Notes: a model not told the origin generated them from the letters alone. A stretch of 64,000 bases of DNA from Branchiostoma floridae (GCF_000003815.2 NW_023365779.1:472463-536462), one strand, 5' to 3'. Positions 1 through 12,600 are shown, counted from the stretch's first letter. Numbers and translations are program-made.

Positions 1-332
1 TACCCAGACCATTACACCTAGTAATGTACTAAGTGTTCCTCTACCCATGACTATACCGAATATTGTACCCCATGGCACAGAAACCTACAGGCTGACAATC
101 CTGACTTCAAGTCCCCTGAACAACATTATATACACTGAAGTCAAGCGGTGCGGACACGTATAATATAAGGTGTGTTCTGTGAGATCAAGCAATCTTTCAT
201 ACCCCAAATGCCTAAGGAAATCACCTATAGTATACAGACTGAGGAATTTTACTTCCCAGCTGCTTCTTGGCGACTCTGCAGCTCAATGTATAACATAGAG
301 AGGCTTGACCACACCTTATAACACGTTCTTAC

Positions 333-510
333 CTTGGAAATGTTGCCGCAAAGATTCACCGGAGCGTTCCACAGTTCCCGGCGGGGCCAGGCGTTCCTCC
401 TCCCGACAAGGTTTGACGGATCGTCCGCTGGTAAATCCCACGGCCTGATACGGCGGTACCGCGACGGGAAACGTGCTCGTTCGAACAGCTGAGACCTGTA
501 ACTCCGAGCG
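333..510 (-). CDS. Possible internal exon of an unknown minus-strand gene
   Basis: A GC-rich 178-bp stretch on the minus strand bounded by TAACTGCAG| and a consensus donor CAAG|GTAAGA. One frame is open for 59 codons, with VSAVRTSTFPVAVPPYQAV and CREEERLAPPGTVERSGE. No family recognised. A stop lies immediately before the acceptor, so if coding it must be internal; it could equally be a 5' leader exon. Confidence 0.3.
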
Positions 511-1590
511 CTGCAGTTAGATACACTTCAGATGATAATGGTGGGAGACTCTGCGTACACTAGCGACCTCTAACTCTGGCGGTTGGTACTGCACACAGGC
601 CGGTAATATTGTGTGAGGTGGCGGTTTCGAGGGACTCATAAATTGTGGCACGGGTCTGACAAAATATAACAAAGATACGGATTGCATTATTGAAGTCATA
701 TCAAAAACAGTAAACATAAAGATCTAATGGCTCCATAAACATATTTTTCCTCATACATGGTGGTACAGAATTACATAAAAATCAAACGTCCAAATGTGTT
801 ACTAAAGTCAGTTGAACATTTCGTTGTTTCCTCGTGACCTACCTTCCCCAAAGCACACTGTTCTCTGTAGGCGCTACGTGTACCTGTATGGTCTACGTTA
901 GTAAACAACGAATTTCTGGATAGTTACATGTACGACTAAAGAGATCCGTGCCGCCATTTCTGTACCCACCTGTCGTCTGCTAATTCCCTCAGGTTCCCGC
1001 CTAAACACTCGTCCCCAGGATAGGCTGATTTTCCCAGCATGCTTTACACAGAAAAAACTTCTCTTTCCCAGGAAACAAAGACTAACTCGCTATTCCCGTT
1101 TTAAACATTATGATTATCATCACAAATCGGAAAGCGTATAAACAGAGCAAACCGACTGTACCTGAATGAAGCACTATTTGTCATATTTTTTCAAAGACAA
1201 TTATGGACCGGAAAACGAACAATAACACATTGTATGCGCTAATTATGCGAGGAAAGTTGACGTGTTTTTCATGATCTCGCAGTTTACGGACGATTGCTTC
1301 AGTCTTTTGGGTTCTTGCATAGAGGACAGTTTTATTTGAACCTTAGATTGTTTATTCATGAAAGCTCAAATCGGCCTGCAGGCCGCTTTTTATTGAGGTC
1401 ACGGGGGAATATTTAGGGGTTAGACAAAATATAATGTTCTACGGTAAATGTACAGATTGCAGTGATGCTGTGACAATTCCTCAGTCCTCCTGTGGCAAAT
1501 GTCTTTGCGGCAGGCTCAGTTCGTGTCATGGATGCTCATATTTCAGCAAAGCTAATGCGCCCCGCTATGCCTAGGGCGTAGGTTTAGTTA
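511..1590. other. Non-coding stretch, nothing recognised
   Basis: Mostly AT-rich sequence with no open frame of convincing composition. The segment around 1350-1440 resembles another at 43565-43625 (both contain AGGCCGCTTTT and a following GAGGTCA/GAGCTGA), so part is an interspersed repeat. Confidence 0.4.
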
Positions 1591-1832
1591 TACCCCTGTC
1601 ACGTATCGATGGAAGATCGGCCATATTTTATAATTAGAAATCGACAGAGGGTTGCGCGTATTTTTCACCTGAAAACCGTCCCTGTCACATATAAGCCATA
1701 ATTTGTACCTTTAACAATTGTTGTGCAATAAAGTTATGATGATGATGAAAGTTATCATTATAAGCGAGGTTCGGGCGATTGCCGCAGAATCGTCGTCCGA
1801 TCGATCGATTTTCGCCAAAAATGACAGGGGTA
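1591..1832. repeat. MITE, TIR TACCCCTGTCA, copy 1
   Basis: Ends are TACCCCTGTCA and TGACAGGGGTA, flanked by TTA on both sides (1588-1590 and 1833-1835), the 3-bp TWA target duplication typical of PIF/Harbinger-type elements. An inverted copy is at 10907-11137, sharing GGAAGATCGGCCAT and CCGTCCCTGTCA-type blocks. Imperfect 28-bp direct repeats also flank this copy (see findings). Confidence 0.8.
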
Positions 1833-2248
1833 TTATACCGCTATGCCCAGGGCGTGGTTTAGTTAAAGAGGAGGCAATGGAGAAGCCTGAGGGGAATGCA
1901 TGGGTGTGCTTGCCTTTTAGTGAGGTGACAAATGCGACAGTAAGCTATGCGCAGGTCTTTACGTGAAACTGGTTGCGTGTTTGGGACCATATTCTCCACG
2001 CTGCAGCAGCGACGTCTAGCGTTAGTGTGACGTATAACAGGTATTGCCCCGAGAAAGGGGACAGGCGGTCATCCAAAAGCCGGCGAGCTATGAACACAAA
2101 GCCCCTACCAGGCACCACAGGTCGCTGGAAAAATAGTAGAAATTGGCCAAATCAGACAGAAAACACTCTGGAAGAGTTTGATGGCCGAGGAGTACAGTTT
2201 GCGACCTTATTTGGTCAATTTCGACTATTCTTACTATATCGACCTGTA

Positions 2249-2456
2249 TAAGAGCGTTGGAATCAGAATCAGTAGGTCCTGGGTTCGATACTCACCATGC
2301 CCCTGCCCCCATGACGGTGGAGTGACGCCCACCGAGCTTCACGGCTAATCTGTCTAAAGGTGCCAAAAACACCTACGGATTTGGTGCTGTCAGTGTGTCA
2401 ACATCTGCACACTTGCCACTAAGACCCGTGATTTTTTTGTTATTCTTTTTTTTTTT
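2249..2456 (+). repeat. tRNA-derived SINE with 14-bp target duplication
   Basis: A B-box-like GGGTTCGATACTC occurs near the 5' end and the element finishes in an interrupted T-rich tail. It is bounded by perfect 14-bp direct repeats TATATCGACCTGTA at 2235-2248 and 2457-2470. The A box is missing, so it is 5' truncated. Confidence 0.8.
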
Positions 2457-2767
2457 TATATCGACCTGTACATGTGGAGCCTGGTAAAGGCTAATGAGCA
2501 CATAGTTAATATGTACAAAGCACATGTACTTTGCTATGCAATGATTCACCTACCAATGGGACTATACTGAGTATTAAGACAATGGTACCCCCGTTGGTGC
2601 AGGTTACATGGGCGTCAGAAGGGTGTTTTAGTCAATGAAACGACTCCTAGTCAAAACAGAAAGAAACGGATTTAATGGCAACATTTAAAGACACGTTGAT
2701 GAGATAGATTGGGTATTTTCCGTAGAGAAGGAACAGAATATGTAGAACCGGATCGGAGATGCAGATG

Positions 2768-2988
2768 TAACGCTAGTTAACCTTTATCCCCAGGGTAACC
2801 TATATTCGTAGTGTTTAATACCCACACGGTAATAGTGGATATCAAGTCGACAGATGTTGGTTTCAAGTTGTAATATGTTCATTTTTTGTAGTTTGAAACT
2901 ATCGTCCGTCGACTTGATATCCCTAAATACCCGTCTTTTTAAAGCAACGTATATATGTTAACCTGCGGATAAAGGTGAACAAGCGTTA
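2768..2988. repeat. MITE, TIR TAACGCTAGTTAACCTT, copy 1
   Basis: Left end TAACGCTAGTTAACCTTTAT pairs with right end GATAAAGGTGAACAAGCGTTA. An internal palindrome centred on GATATCAAGTCGAC adds a second hairpin. Same family as 50156-50383. Confidence 0.8.
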
Positions 2989-3920
2989 CTCAGTGCGTGG
3001 TGCGGCTGTCAGGAGCCAGTCCGTCATGTTGTAGTGGATACAAATTAACCAGTTAGATAAACTACCGGTCGTCTACACTTACACTTTGTTGCTGCACTCT
3101 TACTGCCCGCTAGGCGGCGTTGTGAGGCTGTAAAATAGCCCATCTGCACAAACTGTAGACCGCGTATAATCATCCTTTTCAAAAGTTGCTGATTTTTGGT
3201 TTGAACGATTTAGTTCCGAGGTTTTATTGATGAATCTTTTACATTTCTTACTCAATTACATCTTATGAAATTCAATGTAAATTTCACGATTCATTATGCT
3301 GGTTTGGTGTCACCATCGGTCAAAATCTAAGATGTTATTTTGAGAAATTACCAATAAATTCACATAAAGGGGCACTACCCCCAGCCATCCCCTTCCCAGA
3401 ATGACGAAAAAGCCCAGTCCGACTAGGGTTAAAGCCGCATGCCTTTCCTACTTATATGAATAAATAAATAAGGTACTTAACGTTAATGTAGAATTGTTGT
3501 AGCAAGACCAAAACATTCTAGACAAATACAGTTTACTGTTGTAACGTTGAGAACTTGAGATGCAAATTTTTAACACATTATTTTATACGTATGACATTTA
3601 CAAATACCGCAAATACAATTCACTCTGTAGTTAATGCGACAGGGTTGATACAACATTATACCATGCAAAGAAATTATCATAAAAGTGACTTCAAGCATTT
3701 TCCTTATTTTACATCGAATACAACATCTTGTCTGTATAATATTCTCTACAAGCTTAGCAGACATTACATTATTGCTCAACTTAGAGACCTTATTTTAATT
3801 TAAAAAGTGAAACATATTTTACTTAACCTTTAAAATATCTAATTAACGGACTAACCCGTTGTAACAATTGGGCAGCTCTAGCTGTATATATAGATCATTC
3901 AAAGCTGAAGTGAATAAGAA

Positions 3921-4510
3921 ACAGTTCTGCTGTGATTGTGCTCGGGCGTATAGATAAGTAACAGTTATGCTGTGATTGTGCTCGGGCGTATAAATAAGTA
4001 ACAGTTATGCTGTGATTGTGCTCGGGCGTATAAATAAGTAACAGTTATGCTGTGATTGTGCTCGGGCGTATAAATAAGTAACAGTTATGCTGTGATTGTG
4101 CTCGGGCGTATAAATAAGTAACAGTTATGCTGTGATTGTGCTCGGGCGTATAAATAAGTAACAGTTATGCTGTGATTGTGCTCGGGCGTATAAATAAGTA
4201 ACAGTTATGCTGTGATTGTGCTCGGGCGTATAAATAAGTAACAGTTATGCTGTGATTGTGCTCGGGCGTATAAATAAGTAACAGTTCTGCTGTGATTGTG
4301 CTCGGGCGTATAAATAAGTAACAGTTATGCTGTGATTGTGCTCGGGCGTATAAATAAGTAACAGTTATGCTGTGATTGTGCTCGGGCGTATAAATAAGTA
4401 ACAGTTATGCTGTGATTGTGCTCGGGCGTATAAATAAGTAACAGTTATGCTGTGATTGTGCTCGGGCGTATAAATAAGTAACAGTTATGCTGTGATTGTG
4501 CTCGGGCGTA
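3921..4510. repeat. 40-bp minisatellite, about 14.75 copies
   Basis: Unit ACAGTTATGCTGTGATTGTG followed by CTCGGGCGTATAAATAAGTA, repeated head to tail from 3921. Copies are almost identical; variants have TTCTGC for TTATGC and TAGATA for TAAATA in the first unit. It lies beyond the fold-back element, downstream of the chimeric receptor gene. Confidence 0.97.
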
Positions 4511-4586
4511 TTCACGGAGCCCTTGGGCATGAACACTATCTTTAGTTAGGATGAAAGCTGACCTGCGTTGGTATAATCCATTTTAA

Positions 4587-4850
4587 AGTTTTTCACTGTC
4601 ATTCAACACAGAATTTTCTCACCTCGAATTTTCAGTCGCTCATCCGTTGATCTTCGTCAGGAGTGGTGATTAAATTACTTTGAGCACGTGACCTAAGGAT
4701 ACGTGACGCAAGTAAAGAATCGTAGATGCCTATCCCTAGGTCACGTGCTCAAAGTAATTGAATCACCACTCCTGACGAAGGTCGACGGATGATCGACTCA
4801 AAATTCGAGGTGAGAAAATTTGGCGTTGAATGACGACGGTGAAAAACGTC
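4587..4850. repeat. Fold-back inverted repeat just after the stop codon
   Basis: Two arms of roughly 115-120 bases (4587-4703 and 4730-4850) are reverse complements with few mismatches; both contain the GGAGTGGTGATT block, the AGGTCACGTGCTCAAAGTAA block and GAGGTGAGAAAAT. The loop is about 26 bases. The element begins 11 bases after the stop codon of the chimeric receptor gene, so it would lie in the 3' UTR and fold into a long hairpin if transcribed. Probably a fold-back MITE. Confidence 0.85.
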
Positions 4851-4860
4851 AAAACTATCT

Positions 4861-5770
4861 TTAGTTTCCCAGATACATGGTCATGGGCACGGCCACGGCA
4901 ACGCTGGTGACGTACAGGACAAGGCACAGCCTGTCCAGGACCTTGGTCAACAGGGTATAATCGGACACCTCCTGATCGCCCTTCACCGCCTTGGTCAGCT
5001 CCTCCAGGCTGTGGATCACCTCCTCCGCCTGTTGCTCGGACTTCACCGCCTGCTCCTGAATGATGCTGATCAGCTCCTCCGCCTGTTGCTCGGACTTCAC
5101 CGCCTGCTCCTGAACGATGCGGATCAGGTCACGCAGGCAGGAGGTCTGCTCTTCCACGGCGGCCTCCAGGCGGGTGGGCGGGCCGGACGGCTGGCGGGTT
5201 GTCCCGCAGACATCAGCGGGGGACTCTCCGTCGCTCCCCGCCACGTCATCGGAGACAGCAGCGGGGGGCTCTCCGTCGGTCTCCGCCACGGCATCGGAGA
5301 CATCATCTGGGGACTCTCCGTTGACCTTCACTACGTCATCGGAGACAGCACCTAGGGACTCTCCGTTGACCTTCACCACGTCATCGGAGATATGAGCTGG
5401 AGTCTCTACGTCGGTCCCCGCCACGGCATCGGTAGGGATGTCGCCGGTTGTACCGGAGACAGCAGCTGGGGGCTCTCCGTTGACCTTCACCACGTCATCT
5501 AAAACATCAGCCGGGGACTCTTCGTCGGTCCTTGCCACGGCATCGGTAGGGATGGCGTCGGTTGTCTTGTAGACAACAGCCGTAGTCTCTCCGTCGACCT
5601 TAGCCACGTCGGAGACAGCAGTTGGGGGCTCTACGTCGACCTTCACCATGCCTTCGGCAGGGATGTCGCGGTTGGTCCGCTCAGGCCAGGCCGGCTTCCC
5701 GCCGGTCATGCCTGCCTCTCCTTCCCCGCTCGCAGCCTCCTTCTCTATGAGGTCTCCGAGCAGCAGGAAC
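4861..5770 (-). CDS. Exon 23: repetitive intracellular loop, MA helix and M4; stop codon
   Basis: A 910-bp terminal exon beginning [15 protein letters not shown] and ending at TAA (4863-4861). Most of it is an acidic Pro/Ser/Val-rich loop of about 10-12 imperfect 15-18-residue repeats of the type [16 protein letters not shown], followed by two copies of a 17-residue unit ([14 protein letters not shown]) predicted to be coiled coil. It ends with [14 protein letters not shown], the MA-helix signature, and M4 ([14 protein letters not shown]). The C-terminus GN is short and extracellular, as usual for nicotinic subunits. The loop (about 270 residues) is longer than most. The high-GC repeat DNA is unlike the neighbouring introns. 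Confidence 0.9.
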
Positions 5771-5825
5771 CTTAACAAACGTCAACAAGAAGGAAAGATG
5801 ACGATGTGGAAGCTTCTCACCGATG

Positions 5826-5914
<89 letters not shown>

Positions 5915-8900
5915 GGTCTAACGTTCAGATCATTACAAAATGTGACCACTAGTATATATTCAACAAAACTCTCTCTAAATCCGCTATGAAACCTTCCTCC
6001 CTGAAACTTTTAAAGGTCCTCGAGGAAATCCACTATGGTGCGGGTTCGGGCTGCTTCAATCCGCTTTATTAAACTAAATTACAATATGTTTAATGCTTTT
6101 GAGGATAAGAGATTTGCCATTTCGCTGAAGATAGAAAATTTTCATTTAAAAAAAGAAAAGAAACAAGCCTCTCAGTCTAATCTGCTCTTTTTAGTCTGAA
6201 ACCTTTGTGTTGTAACGAGTAGTACATACTTTGCCATGTAATAGAGGAAGAAAGTCTTGGCCATTGGAGACAGACTCCCCTCCTTGTCGTGGAGGCTGAT
6301 GATGTACATGGTGAAGAACAGGAAAAGTCCCATTAGCCCCATGCAGGCGACGATAAGCGTGGCTGTAATATGAATCATGATATTTGTTAACACGACTTTC
6401 CTCACTTAACTCAGGTGTGAGTGAGTACCTAGTTGTGGGTAGTGGCAGTGACAGGCCTCTGTGGCAGTGACAGGCTATAGGGGCATGTTCGGGCATGACG
6501 CACCCGCTATACACGAGTCAGGGGTAGGAGGAACCCCTTGCATCCTTGGTCGGACGTCCTCCTAGGAGACGGAAACTCCAAACAACAAACCTGCATCTGC
6601 TGGGGCCGTCTTACACATTGCATACAGTTGCCCCTGTAGGACTTGGTGCGCCAGTAGACGAGAGGGTGGAGAAGGAAGTGCACACCCCTCCTTCACCTTA
6701 AAAAGTCACGTGCAGGCCAGGCAGACGGGTAGCCTAACCCACCCTGTCTGCCTACCATTGTCTTCCGAGACGGATGGCAACAATTTGTTTTGTTTTATTC
6801 TATAAGCGGTAAATCATCTTATGGTGTTACCATGTTTGTACCGAAGAGCATAAGCTGTAAACCCGGGCAGGTTTATTTTAGTCCACTCACACCGGGAAGG
6901 ACCCCTACTCTTTTCAATTAACAGTTACCCGAATATTCTCTTAATGGCTTTATCTGATTGGTAATTGGAAAATAACTTAAAGGTTTTTGAATAAAAAAAA
7001 CGTTCTTACGTTAACTACATTCCCCACCTTCTCGAAGTCCATTCAGGTAACTAAGGAGCTAAAGAAATCGGTCTATTTATCTATTCTATCTTAACCCTAT
7101 CCCAGGCTTTTTTTTATTCCTGGGACCAGGGCACCCCCCTTCGTAATGTCAAAACGGCTTGGGTTACGATCACCAAATTTTAAGGGGATGATGTACTAGT
7201 TAATTTTTATATTTTCTGTAATTTTGGTATCGTTATGACGTAATATGACGTCATTACGACGTCATAATGTCATATTTTGGGCTAAAGTCGTCAAAGTATG
7301 ACATTTTCGCCATAGAAACTACATGTATTTATCGTTGAAAATGACATTGTCCGCCGTCTTGGATTTTGACCCATGACGTCATCAAATTAGGATAAATTAT
7401 GAATATTTGATTAGAAATGTAACTTAAAATTACACAGGATGTTAATGATATAAATAAACAAGCTTGATCTAGCAATAAAACCATAAAATCCCATAATTCA
7501 AACTGAAATTAGTAAATTTGGGAAAATATGCTTGTCAGAAATCCGTTGCCATGGTAACACGAAAAATTACAAACTAAAATGTTTTTCGCAGAATTGTTGC
7601 CAACAATATTTCAAGAAAAGTCACCAAGTTTCGTAGTCCTAGCACACTTCGTTCGCCAGTTATACTACGTCAAAGTTGGCGCAGGCACTTTTAGCCCCCC
7701 TGGTCTAGATAGGGATAAGACAGGTGGGTGACCCCTTCATACTTTGACCCCCTCGTCTTGTAGATATGTGCAAAAATAAGAATATGACAATTGTCGGTCC
7801 TCACCGAAAAATGGCAGCGCTCCTTTCACGGGAAGTACCTCCGTGACAAACACGAGAGACACGACCATGGAGAGCAGGATGGTCACTCCGAAGGAGATCC
7901 GGTCTCCCCTGTCTATGGGCATGACGAAGGTGATGGTCATCAGCACCACCAGGATGACACAGGGCCCAATTGTGGTGGCGATGTGGAACAACGGGGATCC
8001 TCTCCAGATGAACAGCGAAGCATGCCTTCTTGTTGCCTTCTGCGAAGATCTTGTCTTTCCGATTCCATTCGCCCTCCTGTTGTGGGGGAGACCAGACGTC
8101 ACAGGTACTGCCCCCTCCGCATTCTGTGTTTCACAAATCATTAAAAATAACTGTCATTGACAGACGTGTCCTGGCAAGATTTGTTTTCTTTGTCTCGGAT
8201 ATTCTAATCTTTGGCAACATGAAGTACATTGTATCGATGGCATCCTCTGCAGACTGCCAAAAAATGAGATTGGTAGTAATAACATAAAACGTCATTCATT
8301 CCTGTGTTCAAGAGGTGAACCTTCATGGCTTCTATAATAATGCCACTTTTACAACTATCCGACTAGTTTCACTTCCAGAACTACAACCATGGTTACTGCG
8401 CTACTGTCATTTCTACAAATACAATAATTATGACACAACGCAACATATTTCCAATTATGGAAGTTTCTCGTCTTGTTGACCAAGAAGAGATTTTTCTGAT
8501 ATCGTCCAAAATTAATGAGAGCTGATGTCATCCATACTACTTACTTCCTGTAGCCTAAGTCTGCTTGACACAAGTACCACTGCATATTTGAATATAAGAA
8601 AAAGTCTTGCTGGGACGATCACTGAGAAACAAAAACTCTTTCTCCATCCCCCCAGCTAGAACTAAAAGATTTCAGAACTCTTTCCTGCACACAGCCAGCA
8701 AGCTGTACAACAAGACTGTAGACACGTAGGTAGTAACAATGGCTACTTAACGTCGGAGATGTTGTTTACTACTTTAGTATATTGTTTCTTATTGTATATT
8801 CAGGCTGTTATTATGTCTGCTATGTTGAAATCAATAAAGGATGATGATGATGATGATGGTTGTTTTACCGTATTGTATCGCTTTAACTTTTGTTGCGTAC

Positions 8901-9487
8901 TTTATAATCTCTAAATTTTAAACTCTGGGCACCTAGATTGTGTTCCAATGTCTATTGTGTTTCTACCGGCGAACATTACATTTTGAATGTACAGAGGATG
9001 GTATCCATAAAATTTACTGGAGGTGGCCTAACCTGAAATGATTTAGGGGATCTCTATCCCACTCCAATATACACTAATGAAGTAAAATCAATGATATCTT
9101 TTCGTGGCATATTTATAACACCTTACCTATGGTTTGCTCAATCGCAGAGGACACAGAGAAACAGATGTGGCATTCCATGGTGTCGGCAGGGAAGAAGAAC
9201 GGGTTTGCATCACAGATGGTGCTGGTCAGAGTCTCCACCCTCCATGTTACCGTACCATCGGGTCTGATCAGGATCGGTACGTCCTTTTGCAAGCCTGGGT
9301 ACTTACCATCGGCACTGTGGGGGAACAAACAGAATGTCATCATTTTTTTTTCTTTTTTCAAAGTTAACAGCTATCTCCACACACACAGACACACACACAA
9401 ACACACACACACATACATACACTCATGCAAGCACACGTGCGCACATGCACACATACACACACACACACACATGCAAGCACACGCGCG

Positions 9488-9534
<47 letters not shown>

Positions 9535-9649
9535 TCATGTAAGCAAACGTGCGCACATGCACACACACACACACACACACATGCAAGCAAGCACACGCGC
9601 GCGCGCACACACGCGCGCACACACTCACATACATACACACACACACACA

Positions 9650-9688
<39 letters not shown>

Positions 9689-12600
9689 ACACACTCACAT
9701 ACACACACACATACACATACACACACACAACTACCAGTCACCACGCGCTGCGAGGTTGAAATATCGTTTTTGCCAATAAAATAATATTTATCATATTTAA
9801 GGAACAAATTTGATATGATGTTGATGATATGAAACAGTTTAAGAAGAGACCAGCACATACTTCCTCTTCAGTGTAAGAGTAGGGGTCCAGATGCTGCTGC
9901 CCGGCACGGTAAGGGTCTGGATGTTCCCGTAGTACTCGGGCCGCCACTCCAGCCGGCTGTCCTGCCAGGTCTGAAAAACAACTTCATTTTCTGAATATTG
10001 TGCAATTTTGTGGAAAAGTCGCTAAATGCAAAACGACAAAATGGAATAATTTTTTATAGAGCCTGAATGTGCTATAACTGCGTCTACTTACGAATTCGAT
10101 GACTAAAGTGGCTACAAGAAGCTCCTTCTTTTCGTCCTGAAAAATAAAAGTTACAACATCAATTACTTAAATTCTGTTATCTCTGTGTACTGTGTAGACG
10201 TCTATAAATGAATCCAGAAGAATCTCACATATATAAGAGATACTAAAGCTTACACTGCTTCGTATTGGCCAAGCTTGGGGCGCATGCCATGCCCTAACAA
10301 AGGTATGGAAGGCCCCCATTCAAAACACCACAAGGCTGAAAGTATTTAAAGCATGTGTAGAGGCTATTTTGCTTTATGGTTCAGACTCATGGGCACTAAC
10401 TAAGTCCCTGTCCAAGAAACTAGATGGTGACTACACCGGTCTGCTTCGTTATGCTCTAAATGTGTCGCATCGGAAACAAAAAACTGTACAATGGAATTCC
10501 CCCGATCACTAAGACTATCCAAAATAGAAGACTGGTTCTTGCTGGCCATGTAGCCCGTCATGAGGAGATGGCTGCCAAAGTTCTCCTCTGGGAACCTGAC
10601 GCGAAGAGAAAAAGGGGACGACCGAATCTGACACTCAAGAAAGTTTTGGAGGAGGAGGTTGGCTTAAAGGACTACATTTGCTAGCCGCCATGCTAGATAG
10701 AAATGCATGGTCGGACGTCGTTAATGGCACCTCATATGAGGATGAACTGAAAGCTTACCAGGTCGGTGATCTGTTCCACAGCGCCGCTGAAGGTGATTGT
10801 TGTGTCAGCATCAGGCGCCTGGTTGGGACTGTACCCGTAGAGCAGGTCATATTGCAGCGTACCTTTGATGTCCACTAAGGAGGGGGATGGTGCATACACA
10901 TTGTTATAACCCTGTCACATTTGGCAAAAATCGATCGGACGACGATTCTGCAGCAATCGCTCGAGCCTCGCCTATGATGATACCTTGTTGCACAACAATT
11001 GTACAAGGTACAAAGTATTGCTTCTAAGTGACAGGGACGGTTTTCAGGTGAAAAATACGCGCAACCCTCTGTCGATCTTAACTATGGCCGATCTTCCATC
11101 GATACGCCCGAAGATCGTGGATAATGTGACAGGGGTACTCTGAAGACGCATCAAATGAAGATCGAATTTAGCGCCAAATACAATAAACATAAAGAATATG
11201 ATACAACTGCTTTCAAGAAAACATACCTACTTACAAATGTTCATGCGACACGTTCGATCTTCCTCTAAGCGCTAACTTTACAGTGCACATCTTTGTAGAA
11301 CATGCAGAATTGTTCAGACCAACAAATCTTTCACAATCACCTGAACAGCTGGGCTTGTCATATTGCCAGATGCCCCCTTGGAGGCACCTGACTCTGCTGG
11401 TATGTCTGGAGTCCAGAGTGTACCCTTCGTCACAGGTGTACGTGACTTTTTCTCCCACGCGGTAGAACCTCTTGACAGGGCTTCTACTGCCGAATCTTGG
11501 ACGACCCATGTCCAAGCAAACGGCTTCTGAATGAAATAAGAATCGTCATGCTTTGTATTTTCAGCATAGATAAGAGGCGATGAGCAGAAGTTGGGTGTGA
11601 CGGGTTGTTCAGTGTAATATAACCAGCTGCTTCCGCGCCGCGTGCCTGCAAATCTGGTGTGTTACATCGAAGGGCGGTTTACCGGCTATATGAATACAGA
11701 TACAGACCAAGACTCTTGACAGGTTTTCATTCAAACATGTCCGAAATCCTGGGAAATGCGTTCAAGTGACCTTGGGAATATGGTCCGAGTGACCTTGGGA
11801 ATATGGTCCGAGTGACCTCGGAAATATGGTCCGAGTGACCTTGGGATTATGGTCCGAGTGACCTTGGGAATATGGTCCAGGAAAGTTTGAATCTTGGAAA
11901 TACAACTTACTACATGGCATGATGTCATCACATGGCGCCGTATAATACTCGCCGTATTCGTATCCGGTTTCCGCCATACAAAACGGCTGCTCGAGCCCAT
12001 AAGGGTTGCGGCAGTAGTTACTGTCCAGGTTAGCCCAGGGGTACTCTTCCGTGAACATAGTGAAAATGAATGGCGGTGCCCATACCCTAGACCACTCCAC
12101 ACAATCTGTCCTGGAAGCTGTGCCGCGGTAGTTCATGCCACTGCCGTGGTAGCAAACTGGGAAGGAGAAACGGCCATGCATTAGCAATTTATCGAATAGA
12201 TGTACTAACTTATGCATGGCGAATGTGTGCGACGAAATCAAAATTACATCAGGACTGGGACATTTATTGCAACCGGTTCAGTTCAGTTCAGTTCACCTTT
12301 ATTTATACTGGTAAGCCCTATCGGCCAACATGTAGGCCGTTCTTCCTAGAGGACCAGTTGAGGGGATGTGTCACGGGAGAAAATAAATAAATAAACAAAT
12401 AGAAAATTAATACAGTTATTTACACTAAAAACGGTAGTTAGTTTCATATTTCGAGATCATGATGTCATAGAAAGCATTTTACTAAAAATATAGGTCTATT
12501 GTCTCTGTGTTTAAGTGGTAATCGTTGGCAATGGTTTAAACTCGTCTTGCAGTCTGTTGTGATATCATTGATAAAATACTTGGAGCCGCGTCTATTGTGT

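Noticed and set aside
5011-5395. Plus-strand and alternative-frame open readings of 60-114 codons
   Set aside because: Shadows of the GC-rich repetitive receptor loop encoded on the minus strand.
9334-9784. Several open frames of 76-141 codons on both strands (His/Thr-rich or Val/Cys-rich)
   Set aside because: They are translations of the (CA)n microsatellite in an intron of the receptor gene.
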